Positions 20,731 through 32,194 of a stretch of 64,000 nucleotides of DNA are shown one piece after another; position 1 is the first letter of the stretch, and each line of letters opens with the position of its first letter. The notes under the pieces are model-generated. The model saw nothing but the letters and a program-made list of their open reading frames with translations. It did not search any database and was not told the DNA's origin. Location: assembly GCA_963585895.1 (NCBI GenBank), contig OY757939.1, forward strand, positions 30,725,930 to 30,789,929, read 5' to 3'. Origin of the DNA: Sepioteuthis lessoniana (taxonomy: Eukaryota > Mollusca > Cephalopoda > Myopsida > Loliginidae). The position numbers were made by a program, and so were the translations under genes.

Positions 20731-23225
20731 ACAATTCATAAAAGCCTATGCTAACCATACTATGCTGACTCCACCCAAACGCGCGGCGCATCTTGTGATG
20801 TTTAAGATCTCAATTCATCTCTGCCGGCCGAGATCCGAAAAACTGAACCGCATACCTCAACGGTAGAAAACCAAATTGCACCTTCAACGGTTGAATACCC
20901 AACTACTGTCTTTGCAAAATCCTCAGATTCTCAGGACCATCTCTTCTGGGCATGACGTCAACCACACTCAGCCCCATTCCCTGTCTGGGGGTTTATTATG
21001 ACAAATAATGATTGTCATATCCTTTGCGCGCGGGCCTAAGACTGCACCAAATAACTATGCGCCTGGACTAAGAAACCCGAGTAGTTCAAAGCCTTACCAA
21101 ACTAAATGATAAAATATAATTAACGAAGAAGGATTAATATAAAAAATAATTCCTTAATTATATAACATAAGGAGAAAGCAGAAAAATCAAGTCTTCTCTT
21201 TCAACCAGCACCACTCCAAGAGACTCATGCCTTGATGATTTGCCAGGTTCCAGGCCTCAATGAATACAAAGATGTAGGAATTTATAACACACACACACAC
21301 ACATACTAGAGGACTTCTATCATAGGACTTTCCCTTTTTTATTCACATATATATTTTCCTTTGGTTTTCCACATGTGTAATAGAGAACTTTACAAAAGGA
21401 CTTTCTTCCTTTTATTGCATTCATATATGTTTATTCTCTCTTTCTAGTTGTCAACATTTTTATAAATAAATCCTTTGAAATTGTTCCATTGTGTTCACTT
21501 CATTTATTATTCACAGTAGTCTGAGCGACCACCCCGTTACAATTTCTTCGAAGCGAGCGAAAGAGAATTTTAATGAAAGGTTCGCTTTTTAAAATATGTT
21601 CGTCGATTTAAGTTGTTTTGAATTTCAAACAGGTTTTTAAAAAATTTTGTCTACATTTATAAGAATTGGTGTATTTGTGTCTTTTTGTTATAAATTTCAT
21701 GCGTTCATTCAATTCAAATAAAAAGAAAACAATAAAAATGAATCACTTGAATATCGAAAGTTGTAACTTGTATGACAAAATACATGTATTTAGACATAAC
21801 AAAATCACGTAAAGAGATTTTTAATGTTAGTTATATTCAGATTGGAAAGTTTGAAAAATTCACGTTTAAACAAAAGAATAAATAATAATTCCTATTGAAA
21901 ATAAGAGATTTTGGTATTAAGATAACCGAAATAATTTTTATACCCGTATGATGGAGAATCTTTCGGAGTTAAAAATGTTTCTGGTGTGTTCCGTGTTGAC
22001 GCAAAAAAAAAGAGAAGAAAAGTAATATGTGATAAACTTTACGTGGTCGTTCAATAAAGCCTACACTTCGACAACCAAAAATGTTTGGTTGTAATCTCTC
22101 TCCATAACTTAACAAAAGTAGAGATTCCTTCTCACACGGTTTGCTATTTTCTATGTTTTGTTTAAAAATTCGCAGATTAAAAATTAAATATGCCATAAAA
22201 ATAAGATCGACAATAAATATGTTTCCTTATTCATTCTCAATTTTATTATTTTAATAATCTGTTTTCTTTATCTTTTTTTAATAAGCGATGGCGTTTATTT
22301 TTATTCTCAATTTTGTCATCAGTCGTGAATTCGCTAACAATTAACCTTAGCCTTATTGCAAATTGAACAATTAACCGAAAATTTAACCATTCTTCTTCCT
22401 CAAAAATAAGATTAATATCTTTACCTACAAAAATGAGCTACATAGAAATGAAGAAAACTTTTAATTTTCCCTTCAAGAATTTTTGTTTTTTTGGTTCATT
22501 GTTTAATCTATTTTTGTTGTAAGAAATACACTCGTTTAATTAATTAAAAAGACGCTTGGTGGCGTCATCAGATGTCTTTTTAGCTTGGTCATCGGTGGGG
22601 GGCGGGGTTTCGAGTCTTTCAACATAATACCCACCTCGCTTGCTCGACCCCACTCAGGACGCTCACTTCCCGGTTCGCTACCCTAACTACAACGCTACCA
22701 GCTAAGTTCGCTTTATAAAGATTTACCAACGTAGATCTTGATTTCTACGCCCTTGATTGGCTATTGCCAACCAATTTGCCAGAAATTTGTTTTAACCTGG
22801 TATATGTGGCGTTGACACTTTTTTTTCTTTGTCAAGGCTCGGACCTAGCGGTGAGTTGACTAATTCTTAAAAAAAAGGTTACACAATACGTTATATATTT
22901 ACAATTCCAAGTGGACCTTAACAAAATCAACATACAAATATATATACACACACAGACTAAACTCTCCCACCTATATTAAAACTACTTGTGTTCTCGGCTT
23001 AAAAAACAATTGTTAAAAGTAAACTGATTTTATGCATCTAAAACACACAAATGAATGAAAAAATCCGAAAAAATATCGTATTAAAATATGAATAAAATAA
23101 AACTTACTTCGAATGAATATGGGAGAGCGTATGAAAATACTTCTTTCTAAAACTAAGTTGATCAGATTAAAACGCATTTAACAACCCACCGCAAATACCC
23201 ACCGATAGATTCGAGTCAAATACAA
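20731..23225. other. 2.5-kb stretch without recognised gene
   Basis: From 20731 to about 21110 the sequence is GC-richer (for example GCGCGGCGCATCTTG) and may be part of the element that carries the direct repeats. The remainder is AT-rich. Around 22590-22710 a GGGTTTCGAGTC B-box-like motif and a tRNA-like stretch suggest an old SINE. No frame here has a recognisable domain. Confidence 0.45.
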
Positions 23226-23240
23226 AACAACAACAACAAC

Positions 23241-23291
<51 letters not shown>
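23226..23291. repeat. (CAA)n(CA)n microsatellite
   Basis: A short CAA run leads into a CA run of about 50 bases, directly upstream of a SINE-E copy. Confidence 0.97.
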
Positions 23292-23294
<3 letters not shown>

Positions 23295-23299
23295 ACAAA

Positions 23300-23495
23300 A
23301 ATGTAAACAAACGAAAGCTATTACGTAATGCTTCATAATTCCCGGACTGACGTGGGTCGCCTGGTAGCTGAGCAAGTCTAACGTAATTTTGGGCGGGTTT
23401 CGATCCCAGCTTGAAACGTCCTACATGTCTAGCCACACTGAAGAGTTGTGATACAACGAAACAGTCTGTCTGTCTCTCTCTATATGTATATATGA
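23300..23495 (+). mobile_element. SINE-E copy, 5'-truncated
   Basis: The copy carries CCTGGTAGCTGAGCAAG (A-box-like) and GGGTTTCGATCCCAGC (B-box-like). A shared tail, ACAACGAAACAGTCTGTCTG, ends in a CT/TA-rich run. Two further copies lie at 29140-29420 (minus) and 52965-53235 (plus). Confidence 0.78.
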
Positions 23496-23579
23496 AATAT
23501 GAAGGAGTGTCTAAAAGATATGTGCACTTCTAAAGTTAAATATATTCAAAATCTTTAATCTAAAAAAGACGTTCAACAA

Positions 23580-23580
<1 letters not shown>

Positions 23581-23614
<34 letters not shown>
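23581..23614. repeat. (TA)n microsatellite
   Basis: A pure TA run. Confidence 0.95.
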
Positions 23615-23617
<3 letters not shown>

Positions 23618-24180
23618 ACTATCCATACATTCGAACCAAACTACATGCACATATATATCCCCCTCCAAACAAATACCTGTGCAATCGCACTCACACACAC
23701 ACACACACACACGAATTTATGCCCCGAAACACGAACGGAAACTCTAAATTTTCGTTCACAATCCAGGGAAGGAAATGTTACGAGGAACCGAAACCAATTC
23801 GAGAAAAAAAAAAGAAAAAAGAATGATTGACGGGATTGTTTATAAATGTTATCTTTTGATAAACGGAATTACCTTTCTTTTTCCTTTATTATTCTTTTTC
23901 TTTCTTTTTTTTTTTTTTTGAAGGGGATTTTTCCCTTTTTTACTCGTTTCTCTTCTTTCCCTCTCTCTTTTCAGCAAGGGGAAAAGGGAATTTACTAGAA
24001 TCCTCATATCAACTATTTACAAAATAAATAAATAATAATAGAAATTGAAACTCACAACGCAGGGTCTTTTTTTGACTTAAAAAAAGCATTTATAATACAA
24101 TTATACACAATATTGAATTAATATTTGTTTAAAATTTACTGATTAAGGCTTTACAGTATTTCCGAACTGCAGTCCAGAAT
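23615..24180. other. no recognisable gene
   Basis: The stretch contains a CA run near 23692-23711 and pyrimidine-rich DNA at 23870-23980. Nothing coding is supported. Confidence 0.5.
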
Positions 24181-26915
24181 TTGATCTCCTTCTCCACGCC
24201 TCTCCTTCCACGCTTTTCATATCATTCACCTAAATTAGTTTTGCTTCTCCCAAGTGCTCCTGCGTTTTATCCATAGCCATTTGGCTGTTCTTTCGACTAT
24301 TTTGGATATTGATTTAATTGCTCCACTTTTTGTGGCCTCGATTACACCAATGTCTGATTGAGCTTTACAAAGCGATCTTGCAATAAAACCTTTTGAGCGA
24401 AGACCTCTATAAGTTGGCATGAAGGTTTCCAGCCACTGCTTCAACATTGCCCAGTAATTCATCATATTTCGATTTCTTTCTTTCGTGCGCTTCATCAATA
24501 TGTTCTTCCCATGGAACAGTTAATTCCCATATTATAATATTTTTAGTCGGTTCGAGAAGAATATTAAATCTGGACGCAAGAATGTTTTCACTCTGTGCTC
24601 CAGAAATATTAATCTTGTTACTACATCGACTCTCAATTCCTAGTTTGTTTAAAGTGACAGGATGTTTGATTTGGACTTTGCCGTCTTATTAGATTTCGTG
24701 CCCGCCTTGAGGAACTCTATCTCTCAATTGCCTGGATTAAATTCATTTGTATAGATGGCTGTACAGACTATTTTCGCAATAACTTTTAAAATTGAATCGT
24801 GCCGCTATTTGTAACGTCCTCCTGTAAGTGCCGTTAGGTATCTACTCAGAATATGTTTAAAAGTCCCTAGAGCCTTGCATAATGAACATAATGCAGACTC
24901 CGATTTATTCTATATGCGAAGGTTTGCAGGGCTAAGAAGTATATCATATACGGAGCTTATCAAGAATCTAATGTTAACATGATCGTGTCATATTTCTGAC
25001 TATTTGATTTTCCGTTTAATTATGGAATTCCAGTTTGTTGTTTTAATCCCACCATTTTTGTTAATATATTTTCATCTCCGTTGCGAACTTCATCCTGTAT
25101 GAATCGCCGTTTACCTTTCCCTGAGGACTTATCCACTCGGATAACCGGGAAAAATCCTAAACCCGCGCGCCCTTTTGCGACCGCTTCTAATATTGCTCTA
25201 TCACGGAGTCACTCTTCTACCACTTTTAGCTCCTTAGATGCTTTCCACTTTCTGCCTAAACAGACTTCAATGCTTACTCTGGACACTTTTGCATCTTTGG
25301 ATACCTTATATAGTAACGCAGTTCTTACTTTCGTTATCTTAAATTCTTTAATTAAACTTCTGTAAAGAAGATGTAGGACGTTGGAATTGCAATATCGGGC
25401 TGCTTTACTGAAGCACTTCGGTAGGCCCAACCATCTCCGCAATCGAGAGTTGATTTTTCTTTCCATCTGCTCTATGTGGGCTATTGGGACTTCATAGATA
25501 GATAGAGGCCAATTTTCAGGCGGATTGCGTGCTGATGAATCCAAGTTTTAAAACGGATTGATTAACCGGATTTGTCAACTATAGTCAACCATTTCTCAAG
25601 GTTGGCTTTTGTCTCTTGTATTGCTACCGTATCCCTTAGGGAGTGGTCAATACGTTTTCCTAAGCTCTAAATTGATTTTTCTTGTATTGTTGGGATAAAT
25701 TCATCCGACAATTTAAAACGCTCTTTCTCTAGTGCAATACCCTTAAGAATGAGTGACCGAGACTTTGATGCGTTGAAACTCATTCTGGCCCATGTGACTA
25801 GTTTTTCTATGCTTTTTAAAAATCCATTTTGCGCCGATTGTGGATATGGTTGTAACGGTCATATTATCGATATAAGCCCTTATCGGTGATTGTCTCAATT
25901 CGGATCTGGTGACTGTGTCTCTATATTTCAACTCAGCAGTTTTTATTAATAGGTTCATTTCTAGCGTGAATAAAGTCGTTGATATAGTGTAGCCTGTTAT
26001 GATACCCCTTTCTAGATTATGCCATGCTGAAATTGATCCTTTCGATATTGTTCTCAACTTGAAGGCGTTGTAATTATCTAGAATTAAGTCGGATATTCTG
26101 TCGGGGACATGATAACGTTTAAGTCTTACTTATTGGGAATAAATCCAAAAGCATTTTTGATGTCCAACCTTAATATTGCCAGGTTACCCTTATTTGCCTT
26201 TGCCTCTTTCAATTACTGTGAGACGATTCCTGTGTGCTCCATATATCCTGGAATGCCTGGGACACTTCCTTTTTTTTGTACCGACCTATCAATATAATTG
26301 TTATTTTGTAAAAACAATATTAATCTCCTGTTAAGGATGCTGAAAACTATTTTCCCTTCGGTATTTAATTAGGAAATGTAACAATAAGCTGACTTTCCTT
26401 GCTCTTTCCTCTTTTGGAATCCAAATTCCTTCGGAGTATTTCCATTATTCTACTATTTTAATTCTACTCCAAATTACTTTTATTAACTTCCAAAGGAAAT
26501 GAAGGAGTTGGGGACAGCATTTATAAACGTTATAAGGAATGTCATTCGGACCGGGAGCAGATGCTAATCTTGTTGTTTTAATGACGGCTTTGATTTCCTT
26601 CCAGGTTGGTTCTTTTAAATCGAAATCCATTGTTGGAGCCTCCGGTCTTATCAGGAGTGTATTTTCTGTAAGATCTTGGTCTCTATTTGGATATTTTAGA
26701 TTATCATGGAGAAACGAGTCAATTTCCGCTGGTGTATTTTCCTGGTAACCGCTTCGTTTTTCCCTGTAATATTTTCTTTGTGAAAGCATAAGGGTCTGTT
26801 AAAAAAGCTAACCCTTTCCTTGCTTTTTCTTTTCTTTTCCATCTATGCCATTCTGCTCTCCTCACGGACCTGAGTTTTGCATGAATGATATCTCTAAGTT
26901 CTCGTTCTTTTCATC
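24180..26915 (-). pseudogene. LINE-E relic: RT plus restriction-like endonuclease
   Basis: Reading from 26915 downward, fragments appear in the order expected for a non-LTR retrotransposon. First is RRAEWHRWKRKEKARK, then KYTSGN-like linker text. The RT start is SAPGPNDIPYNVYK (about 26510-26550), followed by GIITGYTISTTLFTLEMNLL (about 25940-26000) and the catalytic box as YIDN at 25863-25874. Then come WLTKVDKSG-like, the RRWLGLPKCFS thumb and VCLGRKWKASKEL. Near 24480-24570 is RPD followed by a WELTVPWEE-like segment, the restriction-like endonuclease signature, and then the C-terminal KWLWIKRRSTWE. Frames change at least six times, and the Asp-to-Asn change alone should abolish RT activity. 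Confidence 0.85.
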
Positions 26916-26974
26916 GGGTTTTGCTATTTTTTTTGTTCAATTTATTTTTGTTAGATATATAGCAAGCCTCTGAA

Positions 26975-27045
26975 GTTACCTATGCTTTTGTTAACATCAC
27001 TTTCAGTAGAAGAGATATAGCTACCGATTGAGTTCGAGTGCCCCA
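26975..27045 (-). pseudogene. LINE-F fragment, very short
   Basis: The stretch TCACTTTCAGTAGAAGAGAT, ATAGCTACCGATTGAGTTCG matches 40070-40113 almost base for base. On the minus strand it encodes SISSTESD of the LINE-F C-terminal region. Confidence 0.65.
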
Positions 27046-27134
27046 TTCATATGGCCTTGTGCCACATGTAAGCAAAAAGTTTTTTGAATTACTACAATCA
27101 GGACAACCTTAGTAAAAACCTTCCATTACTTATT

Positions 27135-27136
<2 letters not shown>

Positions 27137-27168
<32 letters not shown>
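27137..27168. repeat. (CT)n(TA)n microsatellite
   Basis: A CT run passes into a TA run just before the palindrome at 27169-27220. Confidence 0.9.
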
Positions 27169-27170
<2 letters not shown>

Positions 27171-27220
27171 GAAAATTTCAAATATATATATATATATATA
27201 TATATATTTGAAATTTTCTA
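27169..27220. repeat. 52-bp palindrome around a TA core
   Basis: TAGAAAATTTCAAATATA on the left is exactly mirrored by TATATTTGAAATTTTCTA on the right, with TA repeats between. The arms beyond the TA core are unique sequence, so this is more than a symmetrical microsatellite. Confidence 0.88.
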
Positions 27221-27688
27221 CTCCAAAATGGAACTTCTGTTAAAATGCTCCAGTTTAGTAAGGGCTATTCCTATTCAGTATCCTCATTATTAGACTATTT
27301 ATAAATGATTTTTTTTTACCTTATGCTAAATTTTGAAATCCTATCCTTGCTGTAAATATTATTCATATACTACTGCAACTTTATAGTATCGTGGTTTGTT
27401 TGACCCTTCTTTTTCTTGTTTTTCTTTAAGAACCAACTATCTGATAATTTTAGTAATCTTCATTGGCTTACCTGTCAATTCATTGCACCAAGATAGTTTG
27501 TTGCGTCTCTCTCTACTACTTCCGCTCATGCGCATTGCTGTAATTCAGTTCCCTGTATTAAACCAGGAATTTTTTTATATTTAATCTTGCCATCCATATT
27601 TTTAAAAAATTAATCTGATGATTGATAACATATAAAACTATTAGTTTCGGAACAAACCAAAGAAGGTGAGATTTAAATTGTTTTTAAA

Positions 27689-27690
<2 letters not shown>
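27221..27690. other. no recognisable feature
   Basis: AT-rich DNA with short frames only. Confidence 0.5.
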
Positions 27691-27761
<71 letters not shown>

Positions 27762-27802
27762 CTCTAAAACCAATTTGAATTTAAATTAATACAACAAAGT
27801 AC

Positions 27803-27846
<44 letters not shown>
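27691..27846. repeat. two (TA)n arrays with a short spacer
   Basis: TA runs at 27691-27758 and about 27803-27846 are separated by 44 bases of unique AT-rich DNA. Confidence 0.95.
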
Positions 27847-27848
<2 letters not shown>

Positions 27849-27880
27849 AATTTAATGTGAAAGAAAATCGACTTTATTAC

Positions 27881-27907
27881 GTTTCGGTTTAAATAAACCA
27901 TCATCAG
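27881..27907 (-). other. hammerhead-core-like hairpin 3
   Basis: On the minus strand CTGATGA is followed after one base by GGTTTA, a two-base loop, TAAACC and then GAAAC. The 6-bp stem is perfect. The base after CTGATGA is T opposite C, so the pair closing stem II is missing. Confidence 0.35.
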
Positions 27908-28036
27908 GACTTTGAAAAGATGTTATCAAATGTCGTTAGATCAACGATGAAGGCTTAATGAAATGCAAAACTTTGTTTTTCAATTTTTCTCCATATTGTC
28001 GGATTCTATTCCATTATTTACTTCTCTCTCGCTTTC

Positions 28037-28045
28037 TCTCCCCCC

Positions 28046-28090
<45 letters not shown>
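28037..28090. repeat. (C)n(CT)n(TA)n microsatellite
   Basis: A C run, then CT, then TA repeats. Confidence 0.92.
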
Positions 28091-28094
<4 letters not shown>

Positions 28095-28399
28095 GGAGTA
28101 TAATTTGGAGAGTGCTCAATATTTATGCTCAATATCTATGATAGAGCTATTATATGATATAATAAGGATACATACAATAAAAAAAATATATTCTATAATA
28201 ACACTAGCAATATACATTTGTAGAACTATTCATATATATATTAGATAATATCTATTGATTTTTCTTGATATTGATGATATTTTTTGCATGTTATTTTTTA
28301 TACATATTTAGCTATCTATATTAATTAACCGTGCATTGAGCACACTATTTGGATTATTCCTTTTAAGTCTATTCGCAGACTATATATATATATATATTA

Positions 28400-28600
28400 C
28401 TCATAGGTAATGGAAACGGTGACCGAGTTCAAATCTTGAAAGAAACAGTTTGCATTTCACATAGCATTGTACTCTTGGGAAAGGTATTAATCCAATTCTT
28501 TAATTTTGGTATGGCAACCTGTCTAGGAGAAGGAAAAATCAGGGTTCAAAACTGTTGAATTCCGCTTAAAAATTTGTGCTTATGTTGCTTCCCCCCCACA
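28400..28600 (+). mobile_element. SINE-B copy, 5' head partial
   Basis: The B-box-like GAGTTCAAATC near 28430 precedes TGTACTCTTGGGAAAGG, TATGGCAACCTGTCTAGG and AGAAGGAAAAATCAGG. The end, AAAAATTTGTGCTTATG, is diverged from other copies. Confidence 0.7.
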
Positions 28601-28617
28601 TATATATATATATAGTA

Positions 28618-28858
28618 GTAGTTGGCCGACAGCAGTCGAGGGGGACCCGAAGGCGTACTTTTCAATAGCTACACCAAGATGTACTGGAAAACACTACTCC
28701 ATTCCCTGGATTTCTTCACTAACCCTTGATCCGTGCTTTATAAGGCTGAGTGTTAAGCAAGGAGGCATCAAGTGCCACTTTTTCGGTCTTTGGTATTACT
28801 CGACTTGAGATTGAACCCTGGTCTCCTAGACCATTGGTGAACACTCTGACCATTATAT
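28618..28858 (-). mobile_element. SINE-D copy
   Basis: On the minus strand the head reads AATGGTCAGAGTGTTCACC and then GGTTCAATCTCAAGTCG (B box). The body includes CTTAACACTCAGCCTTAT, and the element ends near CTGTCGGCCAACT. Confidence 0.78.
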
Positions 28859-29082
28859 ATATATATGTGTGTGTGTGTGTCTTTATTTTTTCCACGGTGA
28901 GTTTCATATGTACTTCCATCTAAACATGATTCTATACCACTATATGATTATGATTGATTGATTACTTTTCCGTCTGAAAAACATGAAATAACGGACTTCG
29001 TGATCTGGATTTGTTATTTTCTTGGTGGTATACCTGCTCTGCTGTAGTAAGGCCGAGGTCCTTGTAAATTGTTCTCATTTGC

Positions 29083-29084
<2 letters not shown>

Positions 29085-29139
<55 letters not shown>
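29085..29139. repeat. (TA)n microsatellite at a SINE-E tail
   Basis: A pure TA run adjacent to the 3' end of the minus-strand SINE-E copy at 29140-29420. Confidence 0.96.
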
Positions 29140-29141
<2 letters not shown>

Positions 29142-29420
29142 CATCCACAGACAGACTGTTTCATTGTATCACAACTCTTCAGTGGGACTAGACACGTGAA
29201 ACGCTCCAAGCCGGGATCGAAACCCGCCTAACTTTACGTTAGGCTAATGACCAAACCTGCGACTCAACGGCAGCTCGGGAATTAACGCACATGTATCATA
29301 TTTCGTTTGTTTATATTTTGCGTTATTGGATGCCGGGGTGCTCAATTCGTTAGAAAAGCTTTGCATTACGCGAGTGGCAGCCGTTATATTCTTTCGCCAG
29401 AGTACTCAATATATATATAT
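29140..29420 (-). mobile_element. SINE-E copy, near full length
   Basis: On the minus strand the order is ATATAACGGCTGCCACTCGC, GAATTGAGCACCCCGGCAT, a tRNA-like segment with GGGTTTCGATCCCGGC, and the tail CAGTCTGTCTGTGGATGAC that runs into TA repeats. The layout matches 52965-53235. Confidence 0.82.
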
Positions 29421-29970
29421 ATATATAATGATAACAATACAGTGTAGTTAAAGACAGCATTTATCTGTACATAATAAAAGCTTTTGAGTATTGATATGTA
29501 AAAAATAAAAAACGAACAAAAAATAAGAAAAAATTTACACAAAAAATAGAAAATACTTTTAATTCACGTAAATGATATCTGATTATACAACGAGATTTGG
29601 TACAAGTTCTAGTAGTCTATGGTGTCAAATAAATATTGATCAAGCAGACACCTCAACATTTCCTTAAAATAAACTATGTTTTGGGGGCTTTTCGGAGTTT
29701 TTTTTACCAATTGTGGAAGAAAAAAAGGAGACTTTTCATACGTCGTCAAAGGCTATATTGTTACTCAAAAGGGCAAAAGAATCTTCGCAGTTTCTAAAAA
29801 TAATCTATTCTAAATGTTGATTTTCAAAGTTGCTAGCTCCTCCCTTTCTTTGGAGATACCCAATCGCTTTTTCTAAAATCTTCAACTTGGAAGCAAGGTT
29901 TTGTGAATATCAGTACCATCTTTTCGTCCGAGTGGACAAAGTGACGGGGATCAGTTCCATTTGGCTTGGT
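29421..29970. other. no recognisable feature
   Basis: AT-rich sequence. Short frames show no known domain. Confidence 0.5.
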
Positions 29971-29974
29971 TTCA

Positions 29975-30190
29975 TTGATTAATGGCATATCAACCTTCGT
30001 AGGTTATTCAAATTCCAAAGCTGTCCTTGGAGAAAGAGAGCAGTGATACTATTTAACATATAGGTGGGAAGATAAAGGAATTCATACCTTTTTCAAGGGT
30101 ATTATTCCGAAAGTAAACGTAATAGCATGACTGGAGTTCGAACTTACTAGTATGTTGCCGTCCTGTACGTTAGCCACTACACCCTCACTG
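29975..30190 (-). mobile_element. SINE-A copy, full length
   Basis: On the minus strand the head is GTGTAGTGGCTAACGTAC with B-box-like AGTTCGAACTCCAG. The body includes AATACCCTTGAAAAAGG, and the tail ends GGTTGATATGCCATTAATC. Confidence 0.82.
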
Positions 30191-30628
30191 TTCTATTTAA
30201 GGAAAATAGTTAAATACTATAAAACCCGCACTCTTAGCATTTATTTCACTGTTAATCAAAACCGTCTTACTTTATTTATACAGGCCAGTTCCTATAAAAG
30301 CGAACAAGAGGGAATTGTATTCACGTCTGTCTGACTATTAAACAGTTAACTTTGAATATAAAAAAGCTTTTTTAAGTTGATGGCCAGTGGCTTATTGTTT
30401 AAGTCACAAATGTATAAATTGTTTGCAGCAGTTGAAGTTTATTCGTCTAAACATACGAAATGGAATGATGAGAATTTTTGCTTAAAGTGAGAAAATTTAA
30501 CATGTACACTATGACGCATGAATAAATTTAGCCCTAACAATTGTATAAATAAGAAGCTTCTTTTCATTTAAATCATTGGTACAATGATTTTCTTATTTAT
30601 AGTGTAACAACATACACTCAAAACGGAT
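30191..30628. other. no recognisable feature
   Basis: AT-rich spacer before the mariner relic. Confidence 0.5.
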
Positions 30629-31149
30629 ATTACGAGGATGAGTCAAAAGTTTCGCAATATTTTGATAACCTGAGGCACAATACGTCTGCCCAGGTATTTT
30701 TGCCAAGGTTGTGAACAAGCCACGCTGAACTTGGAAATGCTGAACTCGCCTGATACTCTCCGAGTGCTACGCGCCGGATTTACCTCTATGGCTTGGAGCA
30801 CGACCTCGATATTTACGGTTTGCCTGATCGTCGAGATGCTTGGTCAACCCGAGGGAAATTTCTTGAACTCTTTGGTAACTGTACTGTGATCAACTGCCTC
30901 TTCATTTTTCATACAACGAATATTTTTGGTTGTGACCACAGCGTTATTGTCCAGTTTGAACTGGTATTCCCGAATAAGACAACGTTAGGTGTACATCTGT
31001 GTGACTTTCCAATCACACACGGAATGAAACAATGTACAACGTGTCCGCACACCAACTACCACAATACTACTCACCACAAAGTGACATGCGCACCGTAAAG
31101 TAGTACGTACGGCCATAGTATAGCAAAAGTTTTAACTCCCACGATTGTA
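30629..31149 (-). mobile_element. deleted mariner-like element with inverted ends
   Basis: The left end TACGAGGATGAGTCAAAAG and the right end, read in reverse as ACAATCGTGGGAGTTAAAAC, form imperfect inverted repeats next to TA. On the minus strand a transposase N-terminal part is visible across frames: NEEAVDHSTVTK, then LDDQA-like, VLQAIE-like, ANPA-like and RRVSGEFSIS-like text, the usual paired helix-turn-helix. It passes directly into the element end (PHVTKILQNF), so the catalytic domain is deleted. The 101-codon plus-strand frame here is its antisense. Confidence 0.7.
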
Positions 31150-31428
31150 AAGCATTACAGTATTGTCCATTAATAAGTACACCTCTATTTTTTTCTACAT
31201 ATAAAATGTTAATTTTCTTCTAAACCAGATAGATCAAGATTTTATTACTTCTAGTAGAACATTACACAATCAAAACGAATATTATCAGAATGGAAACTGT
31301 AATGAACAGGACTCAATGCATACCCTGCAGAAGAGTAAGATGTGTCCGTGTTATAATACTAAACTGCATCTAACGGTGAGGCTCCAGTACTGAAGATCTA
31401 GGAAGTATGCAGTACTCCTTCATTGTCA

Positions 31429-31753
31429 CGATATACGGGAGCATTGGACTGCTGTTTCGACCTTATTAGGTCTCATCAGCAGTGTATACCGTATTTTTCA
31501 TCACTGGAGATCGAACTAGCGACCACAGATTGCAGGACCGAAACTTTACAACTGAACCACTAGTTCATATCGCACACAAGTGACGTAAAATCAACTAGTG
31601 ATGGTAATTGCGCGGCCAAATAACCTAAATGTGTCTAGTTGAAACAATGTTCAGTGTTCCCGTATATCGTTCGTAGGTGTTCGGTGGATTTTTTGGTCGT
31701 GGTAATTCAATTCATAATATTAATTCCTCAATTTAAAAAATAAAAATATGTAC
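31429..31753 (-). mobile_element. SINE-F insertion with inverted ends and target duplication
   Basis: CCTTCATTGTCA occurs at 31417-31428 and again at 31754-31765, a 12-bp duplication of CTR sequence. On the minus strand the insert has an A-box-like TAGTGGTTCAGTTGTAAAG and a B-box-like TAGTTCGATCTCC. It then has a hammerhead-core-like hairpin and a tail ending CTCCCGTATATCG. A diverged inverted copy of the tail (GTTCCCGTATATCG) lies near 31659-31672, so the unit is bounded by inverted repeats. Confidence 0.72.
31454..31479 (-). other. hammerhead-core-like hairpin 4, best match
   Basis: On the minus strand CTGATGA is followed by GACC, a six-base loop, GGTC and GAAAC. Here the pair that closes stem II is a proper G-C. 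Flanking CTGCTG and CAGCAG pair with each other, and ATACGG with CCGTAT outside them. This makes a nested hairpin rather than the three-way junction of an active ribozyme. No cleavage triplet was identified. Confidence 0.45.
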
Positions 31754-32194
31754 CCTTCATTGTCATTACTCCAAGGTTTACTCTGACCCGGAGTGGTAGT
31801 ACCTTTTAGGGTCTCATCAATTGGTCAAATAGATTTGTTTAAAGATTATTAGTATTTGACAGGAATATTAGAAAACATATAATTATTTGTATTAGATTGG
31901 AATACTTGAAACCATAAAATCGCGTGTAAATTATTTGTATTAGATAGGAATACTTGATATCTTATGACTGTGTACAAAAGCTCTTAAGAAACAACTACAA
32001 AAAAATAGAAATAAAAACGTATCATGAACGCGACCCCCAAACACAAGGAATTAAATAACCCTTGACGAGTTCAGATGTCATTAAAAGTTATCTTAAGCAA
32101 AATGAAAACATCTTCAAGAGATAACTTTTTAAAATATCATCAAGGCGTGACTACAGCACATATTCCTCTCCCCCCCCTCTCTCTCTCTCTCTTG

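Larger units (their letters stand above)
31325..32092 (+). mobile_element. CTR copy split by a SINE-like insertion
   Basis: Head text (TAAACTGCATCTAACGGTG, AGGCTCCAGTACTGAAG) reaches 31428. It resumes at 31766 with TTACTCCAAGGTTTACTCTG and GGAGTGGTAGTACC. The B-module units occupy 31830-31990, and the tail GGAATTAAATAACCCTTGAC ends near 32092. The gap is the insertion at 31429-31753. Confidence 0.8.

Noticed and set aside
30793..31098. 101-codon plus-strand frame
   Set aside because: It is antisense to the mariner relic between inverted ends, whose transposase-like text is on the minus strand.
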